Source: Prostheceraeus crozeri (taxonomy: Eukaryota > Platyhelminthes > Polycladida > Euryleptidae). From it: a stretch of DNA of 64,000 nt. Positions 7,927 through 17,100 of this stretch are shown here, piece by piece (position 1 is the stretch's first letter; every line of letters starts with the position of its first letter). The position numbers were made by a program, and so were the translations under genes. The notes below the pieces were generated by a model. That model worked only from the letters and a program-made list of their open reading frames with translations, had not been told where the DNA came from and did no database searches. The stretch is taken from the NCBI GenBank assembly GCA_907163375.1, contig CAJQUW010007076.1, positions 16,001 to 80,000 on the forward strand. Reading direction: 5' to 3'.

Positions 7927-9204
7927 ATGGAGTGTAAAACTTCCGGTTTTTGTTTGTTTGATCAACAAGCCATACAGACAGATATTCTTAGTTCAAGTAT
8001 TGTAGATTATCATCCTCGAACAGCTGAGAATGCTGGCCCCATTGAATTTGTTATTCCTGGTGGTAGTGATGACTACATAGATTTGAGTTATGCGATGCTT
8101 GATTTGAGGTTTAGAATTCAGCAAGCAGATGGAACTGCTATTGACGATGCACATAAAGTTGGACTGAACAATTTACCATTGACTACATTACTTCGCGATG
8201 TTTCTCTAACGATTGGAGAGCAGCAGGTGGAAGGTGGTCAAAGCGATTATCCCTATAAATCATATTTCAATCATGTATCACAGTTTCATCCAGCAGCACA
8301 AAAAAGTCATATGGAAGCCATGGGATGGTACAGAGATGAAGCAGGAAAATTTGATGTTGAAACAAACAGTGGCTTTGTAAAGCGATCTGCTATGATTAAA
8401 GATAGTAGAGTATGTCAGCTATATGGTCCGCTGAATTTAGACTTCTTTAGACAGTCAAAGTTTTTACTCTGTAATACCAGCATGCGACTCAAGCTGACAT
8501 TGAATAAGCCTGAATTTGCGCTGAATGCATTTGCTAAAGTTGACAATTTTAGAATTCATGTGGAAGATATTGCACTTTACATTCGTCGAGTAGTACCGAA
8601 TCCAAGTGTCATTAGAGGGCATGCTGAAGGTCTTAACCGCCAAAATGCCATTTACCCCGTTCAGCATACAAAGCTTCTCACCTTTACAATTCCGAAAGAT
8701 CAAAAGAGTTTCATGAAAGATGGCCTCTTTCCATCGGAAGCACCGAAGCTCCTCATGGTGGCAATGGTTGAAAATGATGCATTTAATGGTAATATAAAGA
8801 AGAATCCTTTCAATTTTAAACACAATCAGTTAAGTGAAATTGCTTTACGTGTTAATGGTGTGAGTCATCCTGGTCCACCCTACAAACCAGATTTTGCTTC
8901 GGATCAATTTATGCGCAGTTATGTTGATTTTATGGATGTCTTTGGCTTTTACAATACGGATGACACCAACGGACTGACTATGAAAGAGTTTAAGAGTGGA
9001 TATACTATTTATGCATTTGATTTGACTGCTGACAGCGATATTAGTGCACCCTATCGTCAAGCGAACGTGCCTCATAATATTCGTTTGGATTTGACGTTCA
9101 AAAGAACACTACCTGAGACGATCAATGTATTAATTTATGCAGTCTTCGATTCAAATATTGAAATTACAAAGTATCGTGACGTGATTCTTCAGTATAATCG
9201 TTAA
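7927..9204 (+). CDS. F54H12.2-like protein, candidate major capsid protein
   Basis: This 425-residue protein belongs to the family usually labelled F54H12.2-like in invertebrate genomes. Its signature near residues 35-60 is PIEFVIPGGSDDYIDLS, followed by strands such as LDLRFRI, a DVSLTIGEQQVE segment and the DYPYKSYFNHV motif. Beta-rich proteins of this kind, placed between the core protein and the protease, are the best candidates for the double jelly-roll shell protein of these elements. That role is from family context, not proven. Copies A and B differ at a single residue. It shares a base-overlap junction with the protease gene. Confidence 0.7.
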   Translation: MECKTSGFCLFDQQAIQTDILSSSIVDYHPRTAENAGPIEFVIPGGSDDYIDLSYAMLDLRFRIQQADGTAIDDAHKVGLNNLPLTTLLRDVSLTIGEQQVEGGQSDYPYKSYFNHVSQFHPAAQKSHMEAMGWYRDEAGKFDVETNSGFVKRSAMIKDSRVCQLYGPLNLDFFRQSKFLLCNTSMRLKLTLNKPEFALNAFAKVDNFRIHVEDIALYIRRVVPNPSVIRGHAEGLNRQNAIYPVQHTKLLTFTIPKDQKSFMKDGLFPSEAPKLLMVAMVENDAFNGNIKKNPFNFKHNQLSEIALRVNGVSHPGPPYKPDFASDQFMRSYVDFMDVFGFYNTDDTNGLTMKEFKSGYTIYAFDLTADSDISAPYRQANVPHNIRLDLTFKRTLPETINVLIYAVFDSNIEITKYRDVILQYNR

Positions 9205-9665
9205 TGAGTTGGTTGACTGCTGACGATATTAAGACTAAAGTGCAGCGTAATGCAGACGAAGCGACGTTGAAAGCTTTCGATAATGTCTATTCACTCGATA
9301 CCTTACCACCTGCAGTAAATCACTATCCCATCTTTATTGTGCTAAACACTCATTCGCAGAATTTAGGCGGTGAGCATTGGAAAGCGATCTTTATTGGAGA
9401 AGACCGACGTGGTGAACTATTTGACTCTCTTGCTCAACCTCCAAATATACCAACACAGCAGTGGTTGAGAAAACATACGCGTCAATATCAGCGAAATGAA
9501 CGCATACTACAACATCCACTTTCATCAACGTGTGGTGCTTTTGTACTGTACTTCATCTTAAGACGTTTACATGTATCTCGATTTGCATCTGTTATTCAAA
9601 ACTTTTCATGTAATCCATCCTCTAATGAAAAAATGATTTGTAAGTTCTATCATGATTTGAAATAA
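9204..9665 (+). CDS. Adenain-like cysteine protease
   Basis: The protein has 153 residues. The catalytic set is readable: H58 in GGEHWKAIF, D74 in LFDSL, Q103 in ILQHPL and C110 in SSTCGAFVLYF. The Gln-to-Cys spacing of seven matches adenovirus protease and Ulp1-type enzymes. In Polintons this enzyme is thought to process capsid precursors. It starts on the last base of the capsid-candidate gene and ends with an AATAAA-type signal at 9663, where transcription converges with the TBP-like gene. Confidence 0.9.
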   Translation: MSWLTADDIKTKVQRNADEATLKAFDNVYSLDTLPPAVNHYPIFIVLNTHSQNLGGEHWKAIFIGEDRRGELFDSLAQPPNIPTQQWLRKHTRQYQRNERILQHPLSSTCGAFVLYFILRRLHVSRFASVIQNFSCNPSSNEKMICKFYHDLK

Positions 9666-9691
9666 AAACATCATGTTGGAAAAATTGTTTT

Positions 9692-10237
9692 TTATTTTAC
9701 AATCCGCTGGGTACGTACATACTCAATGAGATAGTCTAGGATCACATTTGCTTGTACATGAGATTTTAGTCCAGTAATGATCACTTTACTATTATGAAAG
9801 ATTGCCACATGCACAGGTAACCAACAACTAATGAGAGCTGCAGGAAAAAGTTCGGGTTCATAACACAAACTGTAACTGCTGGTACGAATCTTCAAAAATG
9901 ATAGACTGTCACTCAATTGAGTAGAGATCACCATATTGTCCACAGTCAGATTCGACATCACACACCTCTCCCTCTTCCATATCCGACGTAGTAGTCTTTG
10001 TAGCTCTAAGCGCATTGACTGCGCCGATGAATGAGAAAGGGCGCCGAGAATCTGTACAGTCCCATTTGGGAAGAGTTGAAGATTCCGTGAATTGTTCATC
10101 TTCACCACTAACATTTGAGGACGGCCCGGGTAATACTTGCTGTTTGGAAGCTGTTGGTGTAATGTTGTGAGATCGATTTTGGTGTAGAGTCTGAAGCGAC
10201 GGAGAATGTTGACGATGGTGTAGCGATGGCGCTTCAT
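9692..10237 (-). CDS. TBP-like protein (TATA-binding protein homologue)
   Basis: From ATG 10237 the product is 181 residues, the length of a bare TBP core. Two direct repeats are visible. Repeat 1 (residues 7-86) has YTIVN, KIDLTTL, YYPGR, LFPNGTVQILGA. Repeat 2 (97-175) has LTVDNMVIS, SYSLCYEPELFP, AIFHNSKVIITG. YEPELFP is a TBP signature. Three of the four DNA-kinking phenylalanines of TBP have equivalents: F56, F131 and F147. A canonical TATAAAAG box lies about 40 bases upstream. The frame is open further upstream only from a TTG. The gene overlaps the PC4-like gene in another frame. The sole overlap difference between A and B noticed is silent here but changes the other protein. Virus-encoded TBP mimics that drive late genes are known in beta/gamma-herpesviruses. 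Confidence 0.8.
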   Translation of the reverse strand: MKRHRYTIVNILRRFRLYTKIDLTTLHQQLPNSKYYPGRPQMLVVKMNNSRNLQLFPNGTVQILGALSHSSAQSMRLELQRLLRRIWKRERCVMSNLTVDNMVISTQLSDSLSFLKIRTSSYSLCYEPELFPAALISCWLPVHVAIFHNSKVIITGLKSHVQANVILDYLIEYVRTQRIVK

Positions 10238-10559
10238 GATGAAAGAATGAGTAAATTGAGCGATGTACCTTCCTTTTATACTTTTCCCAACTACCTTGAT
10301 GAAATGTGAAGTTAGTATGAAGTTGGGAATGATAGAGTTGAATTCGCCGATTGTTGACGCGCAGCCAGATGCGATTTCCAATACGTGAATGTCTTTTCAT
10401 ATAGAAGTATTTCAAGTCCTTCATGATATGATGTAGAGATTGAAAATGACGATAAGATAAAGCAAACTCTCTTCTCACATTTCCAGTTGAATCTTTGAAA
10501 TAGACGTTTCGATCATGATCCGTTTCAATACGTTGTAGGGAATCTAATTTCCAACTCAT
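9909..10559 (-). CDS. PC4-like protein 1 (216 aa)
   Basis: The first ~110 residues are a clear paralogue of the neighbouring 118-aa protein: a strand pair (LDSLQRIETD, NVYFKDSTGNVRRE), LSYRHFQSLHHIMKDLKYF, then a second unit (GNRIWLRVNNRRIQLYHS, WEKYKRKVHRSI). The pattern of strands followed by a W/F-Q-L-helix resembles the ssDNA-binding PC4/p15 coactivator domain, possibly twice. This is tentative. The remaining ~100 residues are Ser/His/acid-rich and overlap the TBP-like gene in another frame, so part of the tail may be only formally open. CTATGCAAATC lies 26 bases upstream. Confidence 0.5.
   Translation of the reverse strand: MSWKLDSLQRIETDHDRNVYFKDSTGNVRREFALSYRHFQSLHHIMKDLKYFYMKRHSRIGNRIWLRVNNRRIQLYHSQLHTNFTFHQGSWEKYKRKVHRSIYSFFHHEAPSLHHRQHSPSLQTLHQNRSHNITPTASKQQVLPGPSSNVSGEDEQFTESSTLPKWDCTDSRRPFSFIGAVNALRATKTTTSDMEEGEVCDVESDCGQYGDLYSIE
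10273..10280 (-). promoter_or_regulatory. TATA box of the TBP-like gene
   Basis: On the minus strand TATAAAAG stands about 40 bases before the ATG at 10237, inside the coding region of the PC4-like gene. The paralogous position in the 118-aa gene does not carry this perfect box. It is present in copy B as well. Confidence 0.6.
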
Positions 10560-10581
10560 GATGTGTGGTAGTCATGTCTGA

Positions 10582-10938
10582 TTAAGATTTGCATAGTAGG
10601 GCGATGAACTCACGACGAATAAATGTCATGATGGAGCGATGTATATATCTTCTATACTTCTCCCAATTGTATTTGCGAAATGAGAAACAGTTTGCGGAAT
10701 GAGAATGGTAGATTTGAATTTCATTTCTGTAATGTTGAAGCCAAACTTGATCACCCAAGGAGATGAATCTTAATGTTTCAAAATATTCCAAATCCCTCAT
10801 GATATCATTGAGGTTGACAAATTGTCGCCATGTTAATGTAATTCCTCTTGATGTATGACCATGAGAATTTTTGAAATGTACGTTTCCATCACGATCAACT
10901 CTGATATATTGTAGAGAGTCCAAAATCCAAGTCTTCAT
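10582..10938 (-). CDS. PC4-like protein 2 (118 aa)
   Basis: It starts at ATG 10938; the frame further upstream begins with a TTG. Over its full length it parallels the first half of the adjacent 216-aa protein (LDSLQYIRVDRDGNVHFKN, TLTWRQFVNLNDIMRDLEYF, GDQVWLQHY, WEKYRRYIHRSI), so the two arose by tandem duplication. The repeated strand/helix unit resembles PC4-type ssDNA-binding domains, with low certainty. The start region is shared back-to-back with the 465-aa gene; an AT-rich stretch between them could serve both. Confidence 0.5.
   Translation of the reverse strand: MKTWILDSLQYIRVDRDGNVHFKNSHGHTSRGITLTWRQFVNLNDIMRDLEYFETLRFISLGDQVWLQHYRNEIQIYHSHSANCFSFRKYNWEKYRRYIHRSIMTFIRREFIALLCKS
10585..10596 (-). 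promoter_or_regulatory. CTATGCAAATC box before PC4-like gene 1
   Basis: Read on the minus strand, ATGCAAAT ends 28 bases before the ATG at 10559. It is the only member of the TATGCAAA set on this strand, and its distance to the start codon is like that of the plus-strand examples. Confidence 0.5.
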
Positions 10939-10943
10939 GATGT

Positions 10944-10952
10944 TATGCAAAG
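10944..10952 (+). promoter_or_regulatory. TATGCAAAG box before the 465-aa gene
   Basis: TATGCAAAGTTG begins 30 bases before the ATG at 10974. The same 11 bases occur before the 151-aa gene at 7431. Confidence 0.5.
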
Positions 10953-10973
10953 TTGCAGATTAGCAATATAAAA

Positions 10974-12371
10974 ATGTCGTTTTATCATATTTTGCTTAGC
11001 AATGCGGCTACAAAGAGATTTACTAGTAATCGAGCTGCACTCTTTTCTACTCCCATTGATCATGTACAACAGCTAAATGGAAATTGGGAAGTGGGTGTCA
11101 CTCAACTTGTTTATAGCAACTGTGTCTATACTTTTGATCATGAGGTGATGACTATTAATATGAGGCGTACAGCTGCTTACCAATGTGAAAAGGGGTGCCG
11201 AGTATACATTCCACAGTGGTCAAAGAAAGATCTCTTATCATGTAAAAAGTTTATATATGATTTCTTGAATAAAGCGTGTAAACATATTGTCCAATTTACT
11301 CCGCACAATGATGATTATAATTATGTACATCATGTAGTTGAGAAAGATTGGATTGTTGGTTTAAGTCCAAGTTTAAGAAATGATTTAGGCTACCTCGCTA
11401 GCGCCTTAACAAGCTATGATAATTTTAACGTTAATTACCACATAAGTGGTCATAAACAGTTAATATATCGAGAGGAAGCTTATTATGTAGATCTTATTCC
11501 AAGAAATGAGAAGACGTTGGTGAAGAAGATTGTGATTAAGCCAAGAAAGACAAACATGACTCCTGAAACATTATTGAAGAAATTTAATTATCTCCTTCGA
11601 GTTGATGGTAAACAAGTGGCAACATTGACTTATATCAAATCATCTAATCATATTGCAATAAGCAAATTAAATGATGATGATCTAGTATTAGTTTGTTCAA
11701 AAGATTTTCATCAGTTCTTACGACATCGTTCTGCAGCTGTTCATGGAAAATCTGATATGCAACATTTACCATGTGAAAGGCCAAATCAATTTGATACAGA
11801 ATGGGCCGTATCTTTATACAGAAAGTGTGTAGAGCCTTTTGGTGGTTTCTTACATGAAACAAGAGTGTTGATGCCTCGCATTATTACTTCGGTTAAATTG
11901 GTTGTAGATTATTTAAATGAAGTGATTAATGAGCAACATATTTCATTTTCTGAAAAAGAAGGTACTTTGTCTCTCACTATAAATGGAAAAGGTATTGAAC
12001 TAATTATGGATAAAACTCTAATGGACATTTTGGGTTTTGATCAAAATATCTTTAAAAGTGGTACTGTAACCAAAGCTAGCGCAGACATGTCGCTATCGCG
12101 TCGTATTAACTATTTTCAGATATATTCCAATATTGGTGAAGATGTACGTGTGGGAGATGTTGAAGCTCCATTGCTAGCAATGATACCATACCAGCCAAAA
12201 AGCTGCAGTATTTTATCTGAGCATACTTTCAAGAAAGTGCATTATACAAAGCTGAAATCAAACTACATCCCACAAATTGATATTGCCATTTATGATGATG
12301 CTGGTGCGTTGATCCCTTTTCATAAAGATGCTGTGACAAGTATTACACTCCATTTCCGAATGAAGAGTTAA
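10974..12371 (+). CDS. Large virion-like protein 1 (465 aa)
   Basis: The start MSFYHILLSNAATKRF is chosen because the longer frame opens with a TTG. The N terminus shares a pattern with the next gene: short polar start, SNA, then LNGNWEVGVTQLVY. Proteins beginning this way (LPSN...GEWEV) are common in animal Polinton-type elements. Two repeated halves each contain strand-rich stretches and a VVDYLNEVIN/LIMDKTLMDILGF-like unit. They are plausible penton, fibre or other surface proteins, but I know of no proof. Copies A and B have the same protein. Confidence 0.55.
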   Translation: MSFYHILLSNAATKRFTSNRAALFSTPIDHVQQLNGNWEVGVTQLVYSNCVYTFDHEVMTINMRRTAAYQCEKGCRVYIPQWSKKDLLSCKKFIYDFLNKACKHIVQFTPHNDDYNYVHHVVEKDWIVGLSPSLRNDLGYLASALTSYDNFNVNYHISGHKQLIYREEAYYVDLIPRNEKTLVKKIVIKPRKTNMTPETLLKKFNYLLRVDGKQVATLTYIKSSNHIAISKLNDDDLVLVCSKDFHQFLRHRSAAVHGKSDMQHLPCERPNQFDTEWAVSLYRKCVEPFGGFLHETRVLMPRIITSVKLVVDYLNEVINEQHISFSEKEGTLSLTINGKGIELIMDKTLMDILGFDQNIFKSGTVTKASADMSLSRRINYFQIYSNIGEDVRVGDVEAPLLAMIPYQPKSCSILSEHTFKKVHYTKLKSNYIPQIDIAIYDDAGALIPFHKDAVTSITLHFRMKS

Positions 12372-12380
12372 TGCAAAAGT
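12369..12380 (+). promoter_or_regulatory. TAATGCAAAAGT box before the 506-aa gene
   Basis: It overlaps the stop codon of the preceding gene and lies about 40 bases before ATG 12411. It is a looser match (ATGCAAAA) to the set. Confidence 0.4.
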
Positions 12381-12410
12381 ATGCTATTATATTTTTCCAA
12401 TGTGAATAAT

Positions 12411-13931
12411 ATGGAAAGTGAAAATAAGGACTCGTTTCTAATCTACTTGCCCAGTAATGCTTCTATGAATAAATTTCCCAAAAATAAACCATCAGACTAT
12501 CGAGTAGAATTAAATCGGCCACTGCATTTAGAAGGTGAATGGGAGGTTGGCGTTTCTAGTATTTGCTATGATAGCAATATTCAGAATGTGAATGATTTGG
12601 AAGAAATGATATTGACTCCTCGCACCCATGATGGAATAACGATGAATAATGCATTCCACTTCCCATACAATTTAACATCAGATGGAAAATGGAACTATGA
12701 ATGGATTCAGATAAAATCAGATTCTTATGAGCCATTTGGGAATGAGAAAATTATTAAGGCATTCAACAGTGGTAATACTTCCATCATGAAGAATAAAAAT
12801 CAGAAAGCTTATGAGTTTACTATCTATCATTGGAGTGGGAGACAGTTCCTCCGCTTTCATTCTTTTACTAAAGGTCTTACGCTGAGGTTGGATAGTGAAT
12901 TCTATCCGCATCTTGGTTTTGGCCATGGACTACATCTAACGTCAATTGCTACTGCAAATGTTAGAAAAGTTTATTCAAATCGAATCAACAAATTTCATTA
13001 TAGATTTAAAATATTTGATGAAGATGTTGTAGAATGCGAAGAACGCATCATTTTGAAAAAGCGTGGTGTTCAACCTTTATCACTTATTGAGTTAGTAAAA
13101 CGATGGAATGAGACTGTGGGTAAGAAGTATGGAGAAAAAATTATGGCGGACAAAAATAAGTTGGTTATTCAGAAATATAATGACAAACTTACAGTTTATT
13201 TCTCTCCAACCTTGCGTCATTTTGTAAGACATTATACGCCTATTATTGGAAGCGGTGTGGTGTATGGTTCTCATGAATATCACACTAAAGCTGATTCAGT
13301 TAATGATGAATGGTGGGTGGACATCTATGGTGATCGCATCAAGAAAATTTACCAGTCTTATGAAGAATCTAAAGTTGCTATCAATATAATGCCGCGTCTA
13401 TATCATACAGTTGAAAGCTTCATTCATGTAGTAAATCCTTATATACAACAGAAGTTGAAGCATGTGATGAAAAGTAAATATGATGCAAAGACACACCACA
13501 TTTCGTTTTCAATTGAAAATCAACGCGTTGTTCTGAAACTGGGTGATGACATTCAATGTCAATTGAGTAAAAATTTGAAAAAACTCTTTGGCTTTTCAAT
13601 GCTACAAACTGTGTTTGCTGCTGCGCATACGATTGGTATAGAAACACCAATGACACTTGATAAACATGAACAGCACCTTTACATTCAAAGTGATTTGATT
13701 TTACCTATTTCTGTTGGCGAGAAAAAAGAATACATTTTACGTGATTTCATTCATGATAAAGACGCTTCATATGGAATAGTCGAGAAGATGTTTGAATCTA
13801 TTTTCTATCATCCCGTCGTCAAACAAACTATACCCTCTATTGCTATCAAAATTACCAATGGTTTACAAGAGTGTATCCATGTGAAAGATACTAAATCCCT
13901 CGTAACTTTAGTGTTTCGGAAAACAAAGTGA
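12411..13931 (+). CDS. Large virion-like protein 2 (506 aa, LPSN family)
   Basis: The protein begins MESENKDSFLIYLPSNASMNKFPKN and continues LNRPLHLEGEWEVGVSSICY. This is the typical start of a protein widespread in animal Polinton-type elements. It is related to the preceding 465-aa protein over its whole length, so the two are ancient duplicates. A further in-frame ATG at 12381 would add ten residues; 12411 is preferred because it leaves the TATGCAAA-type box outside the transcript. Likely a virion component; function unknown. Ends with an AAATAAAAA signal near 13955. Confidence 0.55.
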   Translation: MESENKDSFLIYLPSNASMNKFPKNKPSDYRVELNRPLHLEGEWEVGVSSICYDSNIQNVNDLEEMILTPRTHDGITMNNAFHFPYNLTSDGKWNYEWIQIKSDSYEPFGNEKIIKAFNSGNTSIMKNKNQKAYEFTIYHWSGRQFLRFHSFTKGLTLRLDSEFYPHLGFGHGLHLTSIATANVRKVYSNRINKFHYRFKIFDEDVVECEERIILKKRGVQPLSLIELVKRWNETVGKKYGEKIMADKNKLVIQKYNDKLTVYFSPTLRHFVRHYTPIIGSGVVYGSHEYHTKADSVNDEWWVDIYGDRIKKIYQSYEESKVAINIMPRLYHTVESFIHVVNPYIQQKLKHVMKSKYDAKTHHISFSIENQRVVLKLGDDIQCQLSKNLKKLFGFSMLQTVFAAAHTIGIETPMTLDKHEQHLYIQSDLILPISVGEKKEYILRDFIHDKDASYGIVEKMFESIFYHPVVKQTIPSIAIKITNGLQECIHVKDTKSLVTLVFRKTK

Positions 13932-14110
13932 AGTCATTGTGATATGTTTATTGAAATAAAAATATGTATATGAAAAAGTCTTTTCACAGATATAGGGGGA
14001 ATGGGCTGACTGTAGGCATATATTCACAAGGAAGAAACGATCTCATGCGATACATAAAACAACCATGTATATCTACAAAAAGCAACATCAAAATACTGAG
14101 TTAAAGTTGA
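13932..14110. other. Convergent intergenic; identity between copies A and B ends here
   Basis: The plus-strand 506-aa gene and the minus-strand polymerase gene converge here. A poly(A)-type AATAAA is at about 13955. Sequence shared almost perfectly with copy B stops at about 13957 (44915 in B). Confidence 0.6.
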
Positions 14111-17100
14111 TTATGTCAATACATCTCCTGAATGTGGTAGCGTGAGTTTTATTCTTTTGGGTGGAGGTATGTTTGTGTCAGGATGTCCATGTGGAAGAGA
14201 TGTGTTATGTCCTATCCAACACCTCTTATCCTCCCATGCTGAAAGTGCTCGTTTCTTGAACGTGTACGTTTTCACAGTATGAACTTGAGATTTTAAGATT
14301 GTCATATTGACAAACGTTATAGTTTTATTTTTATAGGCCTTCTTATAGGACCGATGTTTCATTTTATGAACAATGGATTTTGATATACCTTTAGCACGCT
14401 TAATACTATCTGCACATTCTTTTAGTTTCATGGAATACATTTTAGGACGGAGGAGAATCATTTCATCTATTTCCTTTCCTGCTGTTTCATCCTTAAAACA
14501 ACCAAGTTTGGCTTTATTCTGTATGGAATAGAGTGGATGAGTGGGATTGTAGTTAGATGTGTCGAAATATTTTTCTAATGACTTACCTACTTCATTAAAA
14601 TTTAAATCTTTTTGAGTGGTAATTCCTAAAAAGAAACTATCTGTATCACCACCCAGCAAGCGAACCTCTTTTACGAGAGGGCATGGTTTTAATATTTTGT
14701 AGAAGAGTTGATACATTTCAAGCTTGGAATAATCTAAAACGGCTTGCCCAATATAGATGGGTTTGCACAACTCAACTTCTGATTTAATCATTTTAACACC
14801 TACAAGATCCTCATCGATGATGTCTCTATCAATGAAAAGAGGTGATGAGGTCAATTTGTGATATTTTTGTTCATCAACGACTAGTTTGTAATTCATACGT
14901 TTTCTAACATCCTCCATGGTCTTTCCGAATAGACTGTTATTCTTATATTTATAAAAATCCTTTTCAAAATTATTTTGGGCGAGTGCACGTTTTTGACTGT
15001 TACTATCTATGTAGGGTTTGAGGAAGGCTTTCTGTCTAAATTTGATAATGCGGTGAACTGACTTTAGAAGCATGCCCATTTCTAAATAGAATTTTAATAT
15101 GCAGAAGTGTACGAGATAATTTTTCTTATCATATTGGGTGAGTAAAAGTTTGCGGCATGGTTTGTACCTTGGCTGTCCACACTCTGTTAAGTTATTATGA
15201 AATTGTGACATGAATGGTGAAAACATATCTTCAGTCACTTCGCCAGATTCAGGTGCGAGTGGGAAATCAGCAGTTTTATTTTTAATACTATTTGGATAAA
15301 TCAAATCCACTTCAAAATAATATCCCCAATCACCTTCATCTGGAATATTCAGTATGTTTGAAGGGTTGGAGTAATACTCAAGCTCATTTTGATTTAACCA
15401 ACTAAACTCGGAATGAGGTAGTGGTTTAGACAGTGAACTGCCATATAAATTATTTTGGTCATAGTACTTTAGGTGGATATGATCATCACCTACTGTTTCA
15501 GATTTTATATGATGTTTATTTACAAATGTGAGACCACCGCGTATTCCGCGCTCAAATATATTATACATCTCCGGGTCTTGTAAGAGATGAATGGTCTCAC
15601 CAGTCATTTTAAAGGCTGATTTAAAGGACATGGCTGGTAGACTGACAAAGTGGACAGGATCTAATTTGTCTTCTTCTAATGCCACTCGTCGAAACTCCTG
15701 AAAGACATCAGCCAGCAAAATGACATCTAATTCTAAGTAAGCGATCATATAATCGCCAAACGTTTTACAATTAAATTTTAACCATGCCTCTTGAGCATGT
15801 TCATAGTCCTCTACTGGACAATCTTCACCCGTCAAATCGTTTTTGAATTTGTCAATGGAAGGAAGGGTTGTTTCATTTAGTTTAGACATTGAGCTAAAAT
15901 ACGCATAAGGAAAGACTCCTTTGCGAGTGATTATTTCATCCGTTAAGTTTGGATAGTGTTTCTTCAAAGTTTGACTATGGGGAAGAAACTTGAGATTACG
16001 AACGAGAGAAGCTAGTGACGCTGACATGAATTGAAATGAATCTAAAAATTTTATTTCGAAGAAGACTGTCTTATTTTCTTTAGTTTTATCTACTGGTACT
16101 TTTGCTGTCATTGCCATGAATTTTTCTCTCGTTTGTGCTATTACATTAAACTGCCACGATTTCATCTGGCTCAACCCTCCTTTTATGAGCATATGACTGT
16201 CATAGCCCTTAAAGTTATGAAAAATGACGGGTAGTACACGACGTCTCAACCTAAGTGAAAAGTTACATTTGGAGCAGAGTGCGTTTCTAAATTTACCAGT
16301 GATGTGATCATGATCACGCACTTTCTTAATTTTATCGTCATCAAACGTTTTATGACATTTAGGACAGGATGTGCAACTTTCAAATTTTTGTTTGTCTTCA
16401 TCTGACATATGTAGTGACTTACGCTGCAATTGGGAATCATATGATTGTTGAAATTTAGCAGCTTTATCGAGAAATTCTAGAAATTTTGAAATGCAATCTT
16501 CACCTTGCCAAGTATGCATTTTGTTTTGTCTATTCCTAAAGTGGTCATGCCATACTTCATAGCAGGATATGGCTGCTGGCTTGTGGATGATATCATCAAT
16601 GTAGCATTCTATGTCTGCGTAAATGACACGCAGGGGACTTAATTCGTCACCATTATCCCTATGTGAAAATATTTTATCTTTGGGCATGCGTTCCATTTGT
16701 AATTTACCTCGCTTGCACCATTCATAGTGAGTTTCAAATTTATCTTTACTCCAAAATGAGCGGATGCAGCGGTCGCATACAAAATGTTCACCTCTTTTAG
16801 AGTGCCCCAAGTGAGTGTACAAGCGAGAGATTTTGGGAATACCACAGTAGTGCCATTCCTCGCTATCATCTTGTTTTACTAATAAGAGGTTGACTACACG
16901 TTCATAACAAGTTGAACGTGAATTATAGCGGGCACCCTTCAACCCCTTCTCCCACACGTGAACGACAATTTTAATCTTATTATGTTTTTCGAACGTTTCT
17001 ACATCTTTGATTTTCATGTTGTTACTATCACAACCTTCAAAGTCTAGTTCATCCTCCCACTGTCTATAGCTATAGGTGCGATCTCGATGCGCGTTGATAT

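Noticed and set aside
10238-10381. 48-residue N-terminal extension of the TBP-like protein
   Set aside because: It opens with TTG, lies wholly within the conserved part of the PC4-like gene in another frame, and is followed by a TATA box and a good ATG at the TBP core.
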